Source: Burkholderiales bacterium (GTDB taxonomy: Bacteria > Pseudomonadota > Gammaproteobacteria > Burkholderiales > Burkholderiaceae). From it: 24,192 nt of DNA. Both the position numbers and the translations under genes were made by a program. Positions 1 to 8,142 of this stretch are shown here, piece after piece. The number at the start of each line of letters is the position of its first letter. Positions within the stretch are counted from its first letter, which is position 1. The stretch is from the NCBI GenBank assembly GCA_903643055.1, contig CAHJWV010000087.1, positions 1 through 24,192 on the forward strand, written 5' to 3'. The notes under the pieces are model-generated. The model searched no databases. It was not told where the DNA came from and was given only the letters and a program-made list of their open reading frames with translations.

Positions 1-113
1 CCTGCGGGCCGCCTGCCTTTCACCTCCCACTCCTGCTCACCTCATTCGTGCAACTGAGGTTTGTCGCTAATCAGGTCTTGGGTTGATCCTTGTATTCAGT
101 GATTGTCGACCCT

Positions 114-137
114 ATACTGAACTTTATGGTTCAGTAT
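114..137 (+). promoter_or_regulatory. Perfect inverted repeat across the arsR-type start codon; candidate autoregulatory operator
   Basis: ATACTGAAC and GTTCAGTAT form a perfect 9+9 bp inverted repeat separated by 6 bases (TTTATG). The spacer contains the ATG at 126-128, so the right arm encodes residues 2-4 (Val-Gln-Tyr). A winged-helix dimer bound here would cover the translation start and probably the promoter. That the adjacent ArsR-type protein binds it is inference from position and symmetry. Confidence 0.6.
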
Positions 138-482
138 TTCTCCCGCCTCGACGCGTCCTTCGCTGCGCTGTCTGATGCGACCCGCCGCGGTGTGATCGAG
201 CAGCTCTGGCGCGCAGACGCCTCGATCACCGATTTGGCCGAGCGCTTTCAAATGACGCTGACAGGCATGAAGAAGCACGTCGACGTGCTGGAGCAAGCGG
301 GACTGGTCACCACCGAGAAAGTCGGGCGCGTGCGTACCTGTCGGCTCGGGCAGGGCGCGCTGGACGAGGAGTGGGCCTGGCTTGAGCGCTACCGCCGCAT
401 GTGGATGGCGCGCTTCGATGCACTGGACCAGGTTGTCGAGGAATTGAAACGTAAGGAGAAAGACCATGGTCGAAAGAAGTGA
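126..482 (+). CDS. ArsR-type winged-helix transcriptional regulator
   Basis: This 118-residue protein is a small DNA-binding repressor of the ArsR type that is commonly paired with SRPBCC/AHSA1 genes. The winged helix spans about residues 8-75, with the LDASFAALSDATRRGVIEQL opening and the recognition-helix region LTGMKKHVDVLEQAGLV. Only one cysteine is present (C72), so a classical ArsR metal site is not supported and a non-metal signal is more likely. The ATG at 126 is preferred over a TTG at 90 because it gives the usual family N-terminus (MVQY...) and sits inside the inverted repeat at 114-137. The gene overlaps the downstream SRPBCC gene by 17 bp, which implies one transcript and autoregulation of the pair. 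The family call is firm; the signal and targets are unknown. Confidence 0.88.
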   Translation: MVQYFSRLDASFAALSDATRRGVIEQLWRADASITDLAERFQMTLTGMKKHVDVLEQAGLVTTEKVGRVRTCRLGQGALDEEWAWLERYRRMWMARFDALDQVVEELKRKEKDHGRKK

Positions 483-957
483 GCCTGTGGGCACCAGACA
501 TCCGACCTCGGCGGAGCGCAAGTCGGACCGCGAAATGGTCATCAGACGCATCCTCGACGCGCCTGCGCGCCTGGTGTTCAAGGCTTGGACGAGGCCTGAT
601 CTGTTCAGGCAGTGGTGGGTGCCGAAGTCGATCGGCCTGGTGCCGTTGTCCCTGGAACAGGACGTAAGAGTCGGCGGCGGCTACCGTCTCGTGTTCGACC
701 TCGGCGACTCAAAGACGATGGCCGTCTTCGGCAGGTACATCGAGGTCACGCCGCCGTCGCGCCTGTCATGGACGAACGAGGAAAGTGACGACTGCGCCGT
801 GACCACCGTCACTTTCGAGGAGAAGGACGGTCAGACACACCTGACGTTCTCCGAGCTCTACCCGACAAAGGAAGCACTCGACCGCAACAGCGGAAGCACG
901 GAGGGGCTACCCGAGCAGTTCGCGCAGTTGGACGCGTTGCTCGCGACACCCGCCTGA
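466..957 (+). CDS. SRPBCC / AHSA1-like domain protein
   Basis: This 163-residue cytoplasmic protein has the START/Bet v 1-like SRPBCC fold, which forms a hydrophobic pocket for small ligands. Family hallmarks seen are the RRILDAPARLVFKAWTRPDL segment (residues 27-46), the QWW motif (49-51), the GGGYRL strand (70-75) and the late strand and helix around TFSELYPTKEALD (127-139). The ATG at 466 lies inside the 3' end of the ArsR-type gene and has a good Shine-Dalgarno (AAGGAG, 453-458), so the two are translationally linked. In such pairs the SRPBCC protein is usually the regulated product. Its ligand or activity is not known, and the 'Hsp90 ATPase activator' name is structural only. Confidence 0.85.
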   Translation: MVERSEPVGTRHPTSAERKSDREMVIRRILDAPARLVFKAWTRPDLFRQWWVPKSIGLVPLSLEQDVRVGGGYRLVFDLGDSKTMAVFGRYIEVTPPSRLSWTNEESDDCAVTTVTFEEKDGQTHLTFSELYPTKEALDRNSGSTEGLPEQFAQLDALLATPA

Positions 958-1484
958 CGACTGCGAGCGCATTGCGGTCGAAGCGAGATTTTGAATATCG
1001 ATTCACTTGTGACGGAGATCTCGGCCCCTTACGAGTCAAGTTATCGAGGTTCGCAGGCGCGATCGCCCATCCTCGAAGCCGCTGTGGAGGAGGGGCTACT
1101 CCTTGCCGTTTGCTAACGTCATATCAGACGTACATGACTGCTTTGAAAGGTTGATGTGGTTCGTTGGCGGTTCAGGCTTGATCGACAGCTTCAGACTGCC
1201 TGCAGCCTGTCGGATTTGGCTGGCGAATGTCGGTGGTCGCCGAAACCGGCCGCTCAAGTGCCGATCAGGCGGTGGGCCGCTCCACCTTGGAACTTGACGT
1301 TCAAGACAGGCTGGCCTGACAGCGGCTCAACTCGCCGAATTTCGACGTCCGACCGGCTGCTTTCAACAGGGGCGAACTGACGCTCTCGACCCATTGCTGT
1401 CGTACGTGCCCATGCACACCAGTGACTCGCTACAGGTAGTCAAGCGTGTGCGCTATGGCCTTGTGTTCGCCGACAATCCGCCGC
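958..1484. other. Gene-free stretch between the SRPBCC and LysR genes
   Basis: No open frame here resembles a protein; several short frames exist but show no recognisable domain. Stretches around 1200-1260 and 1335-1395 resemble the degenerate GC-rich intergenic sequence often seen in Burkholderiales, but I could not establish a repeat unit. The right end must hold the LysR promoter, for which I see no convincing -35/-10 pair. Confidence 0.5.
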
Positions 1485-2375
1485 GTGGAGACCGACTACT
1501 TCCGCACATTCTTGCTCGTTGTCGATTCGGGATCCATGTCCGAGGCCGCGCGCCGGCTCGAGATCACGCCGGCCGCGGTCGCACACCAACTCAAGCTGCT
1601 GGAGCGGGACCTGGGCACTCGCCTCGTGGTGCGCTCTGGTCGGACCGTGGCGCCCACGGAAGCGGGACACCGACTCGTCGATCGCGCCGCCACAATCCTG
1701 CGCGATCTCGGCAACCTAAAGGCAGCGATCGACGATGAGGCGGCCGCCGGTGAACTGAGGCTTGGCGCCATCAACACGGCGTTGCACAGCGTGCTACCCG
1801 AAATCCTGGCCGGATTCGTCAAGGTCCATCCGGATGCGCGGGTCGACATCCGCTCCGGCGTGACCACGGACCTGTACGACGCCGTGACGCGCGGCGAGCT
1901 CGACGCCGCGATTTGCCTGCACCCGCCGTTCGTGCTTCCAAAAACGCTGAACTGGGACCAGCTGGCCGATGAGCCCCTGGTGGTCATGGCTCCACCGAAG
2001 TGGGGCCAGCGCGACGCGCATGCGCTGCTGCGCGACGAGCCGTTCATCCGCTACCACCGGGCGCTCGGTGGTGGCAAGCAGGCCGATGACTACCTGCGTA
2101 AGGTCGGCATCATTCCGCGCGAGCGATTCCAGCTCAGTTCGCTGCCGGCGATCGCGATGCTGGTCGATCGCGGGCTGGGCGTGTCGCTGGCGCCCGACGC
2201 GTCGGTGCCGTGGTTGCGCGGGTTGCGCATCGCGCGGCTTGCGCTGCCCGACCAGCCCTACCGGCGGCGATTGGGTGTTATCTGGCCGCGTGCTTCGGTG
2301 CGGACCCGACTGATCCGGACCTTGGTTGACTCGGCGCGCAAGGTGGTTGCGCGGCGGTCCGACGCTCAGGCCTGA
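1485..2375 (+). CDS. LysR-family transcriptional regulator
   Basis: This is a LysR-type regulator of 296 residues from GTG 1485. The N-terminal winged HTH covers about residues 1-62, with DYFRTFLLVVDSGSMSEAAR, the recognition helix region ITPAAVAHQLKLLERDLG and the wing VVRSGRTVAPTEAG. The periplasmic-binding-protein-like effector domain follows (about 88-290), with GELRLGAI at its start. ATG 1455 in the same frame would add ten residues; GTG 1485 is preferred because LysR proteins start a few residues before the first helix, although neither has a clear Shine-Dalgarno. Its 3' end overlaps the stop of the convergent citryl-CoA-lyase-like gene by 10 bp. It is the likely regulator of that catabolic operon, although LysR genes are more often divergent from the first gene of their target operon. 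Confidence 0.9.
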   Translation: METDYFRTFLLVVDSGSMSEAARRLEITPAAVAHQLKLLERDLGTRLVVRSGRTVAPTEAGHRLVDRAATILRDLGNLKAAIDDEAAAGELRLGAINTALHSVLPEILAGFVKVHPDARVDIRSGVTTDLYDAVTRGELDAAICLHPPFVLPKTLNWDQLADEPLVVMAPPKWGQRDAHALLRDEPFIRYHRALGGGKQADDYLRKVGIIPRERFQLSSLPAIAMLVDRGLGVSLAPDASVPWLRGLRIARLALPDQPYRRRLGVIWPRASVRTRLIRTLVDSARKVVARRSDAQA

Positions 2376-3199
2376 TCGGGCACTATGCGTTGCGGCGCGC
2401 CGTCGTAGGTCCAGGTGTATCGGCGCGGCAGCGGTCCCTTGATGCGCGCACCCTGCTCGGTCTGCTCCCAAGCATGCGCCAGGATGCCGACCGAACGCGA
2501 CAGGCAGAACAGACCGCGTGCAAGTGGCGCGGCAAAGCCCAACTCGGCGTAGATCACCGCGGTCGCGCCGTCGATGTTCATCGGAATCGGCTTGCCTTTG
2601 CCGGCCGACAACTGCGCTTCCACCGCGCGACCGATCGCAGCAAGGCGCCCGCTGATCTCGCCGCGTGCGGCCGCCTGGTCGACCAGCGCCAGCAACGGCG
2701 CGCTGCGCGGGTCGATCGGATGAAAGCGGTGGCCGAAACCCGGGATCACCTTGCCGTGATCGGCGACGAACGCGTCGAGCCCTTCGCGCACCGCGTCGGC
2801 TTGCGCCGCGCCTGCGTCGATGCGCGCGGCGATGTCCTGGTACAGCTCGACCGCCTGCTCGCCAGCGCCGCCGTGCACGTCACCCAGCACGTTGACCGCC
2901 GAGGCCATGGCACTGTTGAGTCCGACGCCGCAGGTGGCCGCCATGCGGGCGATCGCGATGCTCGGTGCCTGCGGGCCGTGGTCCACCGCGGACATCAGCG
3001 CGGCATCGAGCAGCGCGCCTTGCGCCTTCGTCGGCAGTTCGCCGCGCGTCATCAGCCAGATCATTTGCGCCAGGCTCACGCGCTTCTCGATCAGTTCCTC
3101 GATCGGGTAGCCGCGGTAGCGGATCACGCCGGGGCTCATCTCGATGATCGAGGTTCGCCACCAGTCTTCGCTCTCACGGCGTTCGGATTCGGTCGTCAT
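2366..3199 (-). CDS. Citryl-CoA lyase-like protein (short citrate synthase family)
   Basis: This 277-residue protein has the citrate synthase fold but is far shorter than true citrate synthase (about 430). It matches the stand-alone class related to the C-terminal domain of ATP-citrate lyase, annotated as citryl-CoA lyase. All three catalytic positions of the family are visible: His109 in DVHGGAGE, His157 in GFGHRFHPIDPR and Asp210 in NIDGATAVIYAELGF. It probably cleaves, or forms in reverse, a citryl-CoA-like thioester in the cytoplasm. The ATG at 3199 follows the CoA-transferase stop by two bases. The frame is open further upstream, but that part overlaps the CoA-transferase gene and is not coding. 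The neighbouring CoA-transferase would supply its thioester substrate. The exact acyl chain is unknown. Confidence 0.82.
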   Translation of the reverse strand: MTTESERRESEDWWRTSIIEMSPGVIRYRGYPIEELIEKRVSLAQMIWLMTRGELPTKAQGALLDAALMSAVDHGPQAPSIAIARMAATCGVGLNSAMASAVNVLGDVHGGAGEQAVELYQDIAARIDAGAAQADAVREGLDAFVADHGKVIPGFGHRFHPIDPRSAPLLALVDQAAARGEISGRLAAIGRAVEAQLSAGKGKPIPMNIDGATAVIYAELGFAAPLARGLFCLSRSVGILAHAWEQTEQGARIKGPLPRRYTWTYDGAPQRIVPDQA

Positions 3200-3201
3200 G
3201 G

Positions 3202-4404
3202 TCACACCGCCCTTTGTTCCTTGAGTGCCTCGATCTCGGCCGGCGAGCAGCCCAGTTCGGCCAGGATCTCGTCGTTGTGCTGTCCCAGCAGCGGCGGCGG
3301 CGTCTCGACCGACGGCGCCTCGCCGTTGAGCTTGAAGCCGGTGCGCACGATGCGGATGTCGCGGTCCACGCCCGGTGCGTTCGGAAAAGTGCCGATCATC
3401 CCGCGCTCGGCAATCTGCGGATGCGCCAGCGCCTGCGGCACGGTGTATACCGGCCCGGCGGGCACACCGGCTTCGTTGAACCGCTGCCACCAGTCGTCGG
3501 CGGACCGGGAGGCCATCGCCTGCTCTATCAGCACCTGGAGCGCTAAGCGGTGCTGCAGCCGCGCGTGCCGGTCGATGAAGCGGGAGTCCCGCGCCCATTC
3601 GGGGTGGCCGAGCACCTGGCAGACGGCCTCGAACTGCTCCTGCTTGTTGGCCGCGATGTTCAGCAGACCCAGGCCCGTCTTGAAGGTGCCTGACGGACTC
3701 GCGGTCACGTTGTCGTTGCCCAGCGGCTGCGGCTCGCGGCCGGCGATCAAGTGGTTGGACACAGCCCAGCCCATCGTCGCCATGGCTGCCTCGAGCATCG
3801 ACACATCGATGAACACGCCCTCGGTGCGCTCGCAGTCAGCCAGCGCCGCGGCCACCGCAAAGGCGGCGGTGATGCCGCCGATCGTGTCGGCCACCGGATA
3901 GCCGACGCGGTAGGGCGCGTTCTCCGGCGCGCCGGTCACGCTCATGATGCCGGACATGCCCTGGATGATCTGGTCGTAAGCCGGCAAGTCGCGCAGCGGG
4001 CCATCCTGGCCGAAGCCGGAGATCGCGCAGTAGATGAGCCGCGGGTTCTCCTTCATCAGCACGGCATGTCCTACGCCCAGGCGATCCATCACGCCGGGGC
4101 GGAAGTTCTCCATCACCACGTCCGCGGTGCGCACGAGACGGCGGAAGATGTCCTTGCCCTTCGCGTGCTTGAGGTTGAGGGTGATCGAGCGCTTGCCCGG
4201 GTTCTGCGCCAGGAACGACACGCCCATGTTCGTCTTGCTCAGCTCGACGTCACCGCCGAGCTGCCGCGCGAGGTCGCCGGTGCCACGCGCTTCGACCTTG
4301 ATCACGTCTGCGCCCATGTGCGCCAATTGGTGGCAGGCGAAAGGGCCGGCCAGCACGTTCGTTAGGTCGAGCACGCGGATGCCGTGCAGGGGTTGGATGG
4401 CCAT
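3202..4404 (-). CDS. CaiB/BaiF (class III) CoA-transferase
   Basis: This 400-residue protein is a class III CoA-transferase, which moves CoA between carboxylic acids. It shows the N-terminal GIRVLDLTNVLAGPFACHQLAHMGADVIKVE block (residues 8-38), NPGKRSITLNLK (68-79), NFRPGVMDRLG (100-110), YDQIIQGMSG (143-152) and VADTIGG with Asp173, the likely catalytic aspartate by position. The C-terminal PAGPVYT and LGQHNDEIL motifs are also present, so the protein looks complete. The ATG at 4404 has a strong Shine-Dalgarno (AGAAGGAGA). It is the fourth gene of the operon. Context suggests activation of an imported polycarboxylate or hydroxyacid that the lyase-like enzyme then cleaves. Donor and acceptor acids cannot be read from sequence. 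Confidence 0.92.
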   Translation of the reverse strand: MAIQPLHGIRVLDLTNVLAGPFACHQLAHMGADVIKVEARGTGDLARQLGGDVELSKTNMGVSFLAQNPGKRSITLNLKHAKGKDIFRRLVRTADVVMENFRPGVMDRLGVGHAVLMKENPRLIYCAISGFGQDGPLRDLPAYDQIIQGMSGIMSVTGAPENAPYRVGYPVADTIGGITAAFAVAAALADCERTEGVFIDVSMLEAAMATMGWAVSNHLIAGREPQPLGNDNVTASPSGTFKTGLGLLNIAANKQEQFEAVCQVLGHPEWARDSRFIDRHARLQHRLALQVLIEQAMASRSADDWWQRFNEAGVPAGPVYTVPQALAHPQIAERGMIGTFPNAPGVDRDIRIVRTGFKLNGEAPSVETPPPLLGQHNDEILAELGCSPAEIEALKEQRAV

Positions 4405-4441
4405 CGCCGTGTCTCCTTCTCGCAGCCTTGCCGTGATTCGT

Positions 4442-5413
4442 TCAGTCCGCCTTGATACCCGCCGCCTTCACGACGGCGCCCCAACGCTGCGTTTCCGCCG
4501 CGACGAGTTGCGACGCTTGCGCAGGCGAATTGGTCGCTGGCTCCAGGCCCTGCTCGGCCAGCTGCTTGCGACCTGGCGCCGAGTTCAGCGCCTCCGTGAA
4601 GGCCATGTTGAGCTTGTCGACCACCGGCTGAGGCGTGCCGGCAGGCACCGCAAAACCGACCCAGAAATCCATCACTACCTTGGGCAACCCGGCCTCCTTG
4701 GCCGATGGGACGTCGGGCAGCAGCGGCGAACGCTTCTCGCTCGTCACCATCAAAGCCCGCAGCTTGCCCGACTTGATGTGCGGCAACGCGGTCGGCAGCG
4801 AGGTGACCAGCGCCTGCACCTGGCCGCCCATCAGGTCCTGCAGCACCGCGCCTGCGCCCTTGTAGGGGACGTGCACGATGTCGACGCCAGCCGCGCTTTT
4901 GAACAACTCGCCGCCCAGGTGTGTGTTGGTGCCGTTGCCGCCCGAGCCGTAGTTCAGCTTGCCGGGGCTTGCCTTCGCCAGCGCGATGAACTGTTCCACT
5001 GTCTTCGCTGACAGGCCCGGGTTGATCACCAGGACGTGCGGCGCCGAGGCGGCGGTGATGACGTGCGCGAAGTCCTTCTTCGCATCGAACGGCTGCTTGG
5101 TACCAAGTGCGGGCGCAATCGTAAACGACATCTCGGTGGTCAGCAGGGTGTACCCATCCGGTGCGGAGCGGGCGACCGCGCCCCAGCCGATGTTGCCGCC
5201 GCCGCCCGACTTGTTGTCGACGGCGAGCGGCTGACCGAGGCCGTTGCCGACCTGTGTCGTGGCCAGACGAGCCACGATGTCGGTGGTTCCGCCGACGGCG
5301 TAGGGCACGACAACGGTGATCGGCTTGGTTGGGTATGCCTGGGCGAAGGCGGCGCCGGTGCCGGCCAGCACGAGGAGCAAAACGGCGAAGCGGCGGCGGT
5401 CGAAGTGGTTCAT
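4442..5413 (-). CDS. Bug/TctC-family periplasmic substrate-binding protein
   Basis: This 323-residue exported receptor is of the tripartite tricarboxylate transporter (TctC/Bug) type. It has a signal peptide (about residues 1-25, DRRRF followed by a Leu-rich core, cleavage near AFA-QA). The family ligand-binding opening YPTKPITVVVPYAVGGTTDIVAR follows, then LNYGSGGNGTNTHLGGELFK and the VDIVHVPYKGAGAVLQDLMGGQV core. It binds a carboxylate in the periplasm. ATG 5413 has a GGAGA ribosome site. No TctA or TctB membrane partners are in the window, the usual orphan arrangement in Burkholderiales, so uptake would rely on components encoded elsewhere. It is one of two Bug receptors side by side in the operon, clearly diverged from each other. 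Confidence 0.93.
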   Translation of the reverse strand: MNHFDRRRFAVLLLVLAGTGAAFAQAYPTKPITVVVPYAVGGTTDIVARLATTQVGNGLGQPLAVDNKSGGGGNIGWGAVARSAPDGYTLLTTEMSFTIAPALGTKQPFDAKKDFAHVITAASAPHVLVINPGLSAKTVEQFIALAKASPGKLNYGSGGNGTNTHLGGELFKSAAGVDIVHVPYKGAGAVLQDLMGGQVQALVTSLPTALPHIKSGKLRALMVTSEKRSPLLPDVPSAKEAGLPKVVMDFWVGFAVPAGTPQPVVDKLNMAFTEALNSAPGRKQLAEQGLEPATNSPAQASQLVAAETQRWGAVVKAAGIKAD

Positions 5414-5446
5414 GGTTGTCTCCGGTGGGTTGCGATCGGTCGAGCT

Positions 5447-6427
5447 TCAGTCGACCTTGACGTTGGCCTCGCGCACGACGGCGCTCCAGCGATGCTGCTC
5501 GGTCTTCAACACCTCCGCTGCCTGCTGCGGCGAGCCGCTCATCGGAACGCTGCCTTCGGCCAGCAGTTGCGCAATGGTCTGTGGCTGCGACATCGCCTTC
5601 TCGACCTCGGCGTTGAGGCGCTTGACGATGTCGGCCGGCGTGCCGGCGGGCGCCACCAGCATCTTCCAGTCGCTGGTGTCGAAGCCCTTGTAGCCGCTCT
5701 CGGCGACGGTCGGCACGTCCGGCAGCACTGGCATCCGCTTGGACGAGCTCACCGCGAGCGCTCGCAGCTTGCGCGCCTTGACGAAGGGCACCACGGCCTG
5801 CGGTGTCGCGAAGTAGAAGTCGACCTGGCCGCCCAGCAGGTCGGTGGCCGCCGGCCCGGCACCCTTGTACGGAATGTGGTTGACCTTGATGCCGGCCTGC
5901 CGGGTGAAGACCTCGCCGGTCAGGTGCCCGACGGTGCCGTTGCCGGCCGAAGCCATCGTCAGCGTCGACGGCTTCTGCTTGGCAGCCAATACCAGATCGG
6001 CCAGCGTCTTGATGGCCGAAGCGGCGTTGACCACCAGCACCACCGGCTGCCCGGCCACAAGCGCCACCGGCACGAAGTCCTTCGCCGCGTCGTAGGTCAT
6101 CTTCGGATACAGAGTCGGGTTGATGGCCATGTTGGCCGTCTGCCCCATGCCGAGCGTGTAGCCGTCAGCCTTGCTCTTGGCCACGGCATCCAGGCCGATG
6201 TTGCCGCCGGCGCCGGCCTTGTTGTCGACTACAAAGGTCCAGTTCGTCGACGCGCGCAGCTTGTCGACGAGCAGCCGCGTCACCACGTCGGTGCCGCCAC
6301 CGGGCGGGAAGGGGACGATGAGCTTGATCGGCTGGTTCGGATAGGCGCCCTGTGCATGGGCCATCTGGGCAGTCCAGGCGGTGGTGCCCAGCAGCGTGGC
6401 ACAGGCAAAGCGAAGCCATGGGGACAT
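5447..6427 (-). CDS. Bug/TctC-family periplasmic substrate-binding protein (second copy)
   Basis: This is a second TctC/Bug receptor of 326 residues. The start is set at ATG 6427 because AAGGAGA lies just upstream and because it gives a compact signal peptide (MSPWLRFACATLLG..., cleavage near AHA-QG). An in-frame extension of 14 residues upstream is less likely. Family landmarks are YPNQPIKLIVPFPPGGGTDVVTR, AGGNIGLDAVAKSKADGYTLG, VNHIPYKGAGPAATDLLGGQV and VLPDVPTVAESGYKGF. It has the same fold as its neighbour but is well diverged, which suggests different ligands rather than a recent duplication. It probably collects the operon's substrate or a related acid. No membrane transporter subunits accompany it. 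Confidence 0.93.
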   Translation of the reverse strand: MSPWLRFACATLLGTTAWTAQMAHAQGAYPNQPIKLIVPFPPGGGTDVVTRLLVDKLRASTNWTFVVDNKAGAGGNIGLDAVAKSKADGYTLGMGQTANMAINPTLYPKMTYDAAKDFVPVALVAGQPVVLVVNAASAIKTLADLVLAAKQKPSTLTMASAGNGTVGHLTGEVFTRQAGIKVNHIPYKGAGPAATDLLGGQVDFYFATPQAVVPFVKARKLRALAVSSSKRMPVLPDVPTVAESGYKGFDTSDWKMLVAPAGTPADIVKRLNAEVEKAMSQPQTIAQLLAEGSVPMSGSPQQAAEVLKTEQHRWSAVVREANVKVD

Positions 6428-6465
6428 GGATGTCTCCTTGATGGGATTGGAGGGATGCGACTCGG

Positions 6466-7476
6466 TCAATCGAGCCGGTAGACGCGTCGGGCAGTGCCTT
6501 CGAACAGCGCCTTGCGCTCAGCGGCGCTGTAGCCCACGGTCAGTCGCTTGTAGGCGTTCCAGCCGACAGCAAAGCTGTACGAGCCCTTGTCGACGGGGAA
6601 ATTGCTTTCGAACATGCAACGGTCGGCACCAAAGGCCTCGATGCAGGTCTCGATCCAGGGCTTCCAGGTGCGGGCCAGCAGTTCTGACGACGGCGGCTTC
6701 TCGTTCTGGTCGAAGCCGAAGCCGTTGATCCTCATGCCGAGGCCGCCGAGTTTGATGTGCACGTTTGGGCACCGGGCCAATTGGCGCATCGAGGCGCTCC
6801 AGCGTTCGAACACCTCGTCGTCGCGATCCCTGTAGGCGCCGATACGCACGATTCCGCCGCAGTGGTCGACGATGATCGTCGTTTGTGGAAAGGCCTGAGC
6901 CGTGTCGATCAGGTCGGGCAACTGCGGGAAGAACAGCCAGGCGTCGTAGGACAAGCCGAGCGGCGCCAGCTGTGCCAGGCCGGCGCGGTAGGCGGGGTCG
7001 AGCAGCAATCCTGCAGGCGCGGCCGTCAGCGGATTGGCCAGCGTGGTGTCGACATCCCACGCAGTCAGATGACGAATGCCACGGAAGCGGCCGCGTCCGG
7101 CTTCAACATGCGCTTGCAACACCTCGCGGACGGCGGCGCCGAGCCGGAGGTCGGCGTGGCCGACGATGCCCGCCGCGATGGCGATAGGTGCGTCGGCGTC
7201 GGTGGCGCCCACCACGTACTCGGTCTCACCCACGGCCTTGAAGGCGGCCGGCCCTGAACCTCGGTAGCGGGTGAGCGCCTGCATGTAGACGGAGGCCTGG
7301 ACGGCGTGACCCGAGCTTGCATCGGCGATGTAGTCCTCGGCAAGATAACGCCAGCCCGTGCGGTCGTAGAAGTGATGGTGCGCGTCGACGATCGGCAACT
7401 CGGGTTCGAGGATGGGCTCGCGGCGCGAGAGGAGCCACTCGTCGCGCACCGGCAGGTAGTTCGTGGAGGCGTTCAT
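6466..7476 (-). CDS. Amidohydrolase-family protein (COG3618-type metal-dependent hydrolase)
   Basis: This 336-residue TIM-barrel amidohydrolase is of the class that contains lactonases and decarboxylase-like hydrolases. The metal-binding DAHHHFYD is at residues 31-38, a further strand-end histidine at TIIVDHCGG (H205), and the late signature RCMFESNFPVDK at 286-297. ATG 7476 is preceded by GGAGG, whereas an upstream TTG in frame has no support. It is the first gene of the minus-strand operon, so the promoter should lie in the gene-free stretch at 7477-8142. With the CoA-transferase and lyase-like genes it may open a lactone or hydrolyse a precursor of the polycarboxylate, but this is inference. 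The family call is firm; the substrate is unknown. Confidence 0.88.
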   Translation of the reverse strand: MNASTNYLPVRDEWLLSRREPILEPELPIVDAHHHFYDRTGWRYLAEDYIADASSGHAVQASVYMQALTRYRGSGPAAFKAVGETEYVVGATDADAPIAIAAGIVGHADLRLGAAVREVLQAHVEAGRGRFRGIRHLTAWDVDTTLANPLTAAPAGLLLDPAYRAGLAQLAPLGLSYDAWLFFPQLPDLIDTAQAFPQTTIIVDHCGGIVRIGAYRDRDDEVFERWSASMRQLARCPNVHIKLGGLGMRINGFGFDQNEKPPSSELLARTWKPWIETCIEAFGADRCMFESNFPVDKGSYSFAVGWNAYKRLTVGYSAAERKALFEGTARRVYRLD

Positions 7477-8142
7477 GCGCGCCCTCCCCAAGCTTCAGCG
7501 CTGGGGAGCGCTACCTCGGATCGGGGTCGAAGGTGTTCCATGCCCGGAGTGTGGGCGGCGCCGGACACGAATCCAAGCCAGGGTCTTTTGGATCAGATCA
7601 AAGTTTCGCTATCAATCAGTATTCCGAATCTCGCATGGCAGAGGCAGCATGCCCCGGGTTGACAAGGCCGAAAGACCGCTTGGGGAAGCCGGGACGACCG
7701 TCCGTTCTTGGCCGGGACCCTCCAGTTCGCAGCTGCGCCACGAAGCTGACCTTGGCCGACCGAGCCAGCGCAGCGGGAAGTCAACTCGCGGCGACGCTTG
7801 AGGAGACCCGGTCCCGGCCACTTCCGGTCGCTCGCCCATCAAGAAAATCGTGTCGCCACCGACCGGTTCCAAAGTACAGCACACGTAGCTCTGCCACCGC
7901 GCGCGGGGACGAAATCTCCGAACCGGTCGCTCATGGTTTGTCATGCCCGCCGGCACCAAGGGCCGACGGTAGGCCTGCTGGTCAAGGGACCGAACTGGCG
8001 GTTTCGACCCAAGCGACTGTACGAATATGCAAGCGGAATCCTGTCATTCAGCCGAGGCGTCGTTTCGGATGAGCAAGCGGGACATCGAAAGCAAGGTCAG
8101 GCTTCCTGAAGTTTGACCTCGCAATTGCCCTGATGCGGTGAA
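7477..8142. other. Gene-free stretch of about 670 bp
   Basis: Several frames are open for 60-250 codons on both strands, but none has a recognisable domain or a convincing ribosome site. They look like GC-driven open frames. The left edge must contain the promoter of the amidohydrolase-first operon. The right edge follows the last gene of the Kelch operon. No clear terminator hairpin with a T-run was seen on either side. Confidence 0.5.

Noticed and set aside
1160..1400. Possible intergenic repeat family in the gap before the LysR gene
   Set aside because: Some phrases resemble degenerate betaproteobacterial intergenic sequence, but no unit recurs cleanly in the window, so a repeat could not be defined.
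2390..3901. Plus-strand open frame of about 500 codons
   Set aside because: It lies opposite the lyase-like and CoA-transferase genes, has no recognisable domain and an Arg/Ala/His-rich composition typical of antisense shadow in high-GC DNA.
5036..6481. Plus-strand open frame of about 480 codons
   Set aside because: It is antisense to the two Bug receptor genes, whose motifs and signal peptides are clear; the antisense product is Gly/Arg/His-rich with no family.
7317..8072. Plus-strand open frame of about 250 codons through the 7.5-8.1 kb gap
   Set aside because: No domain, skewed composition, no ribosome site, and its first part lies antisense to the amidohydrolase gene.
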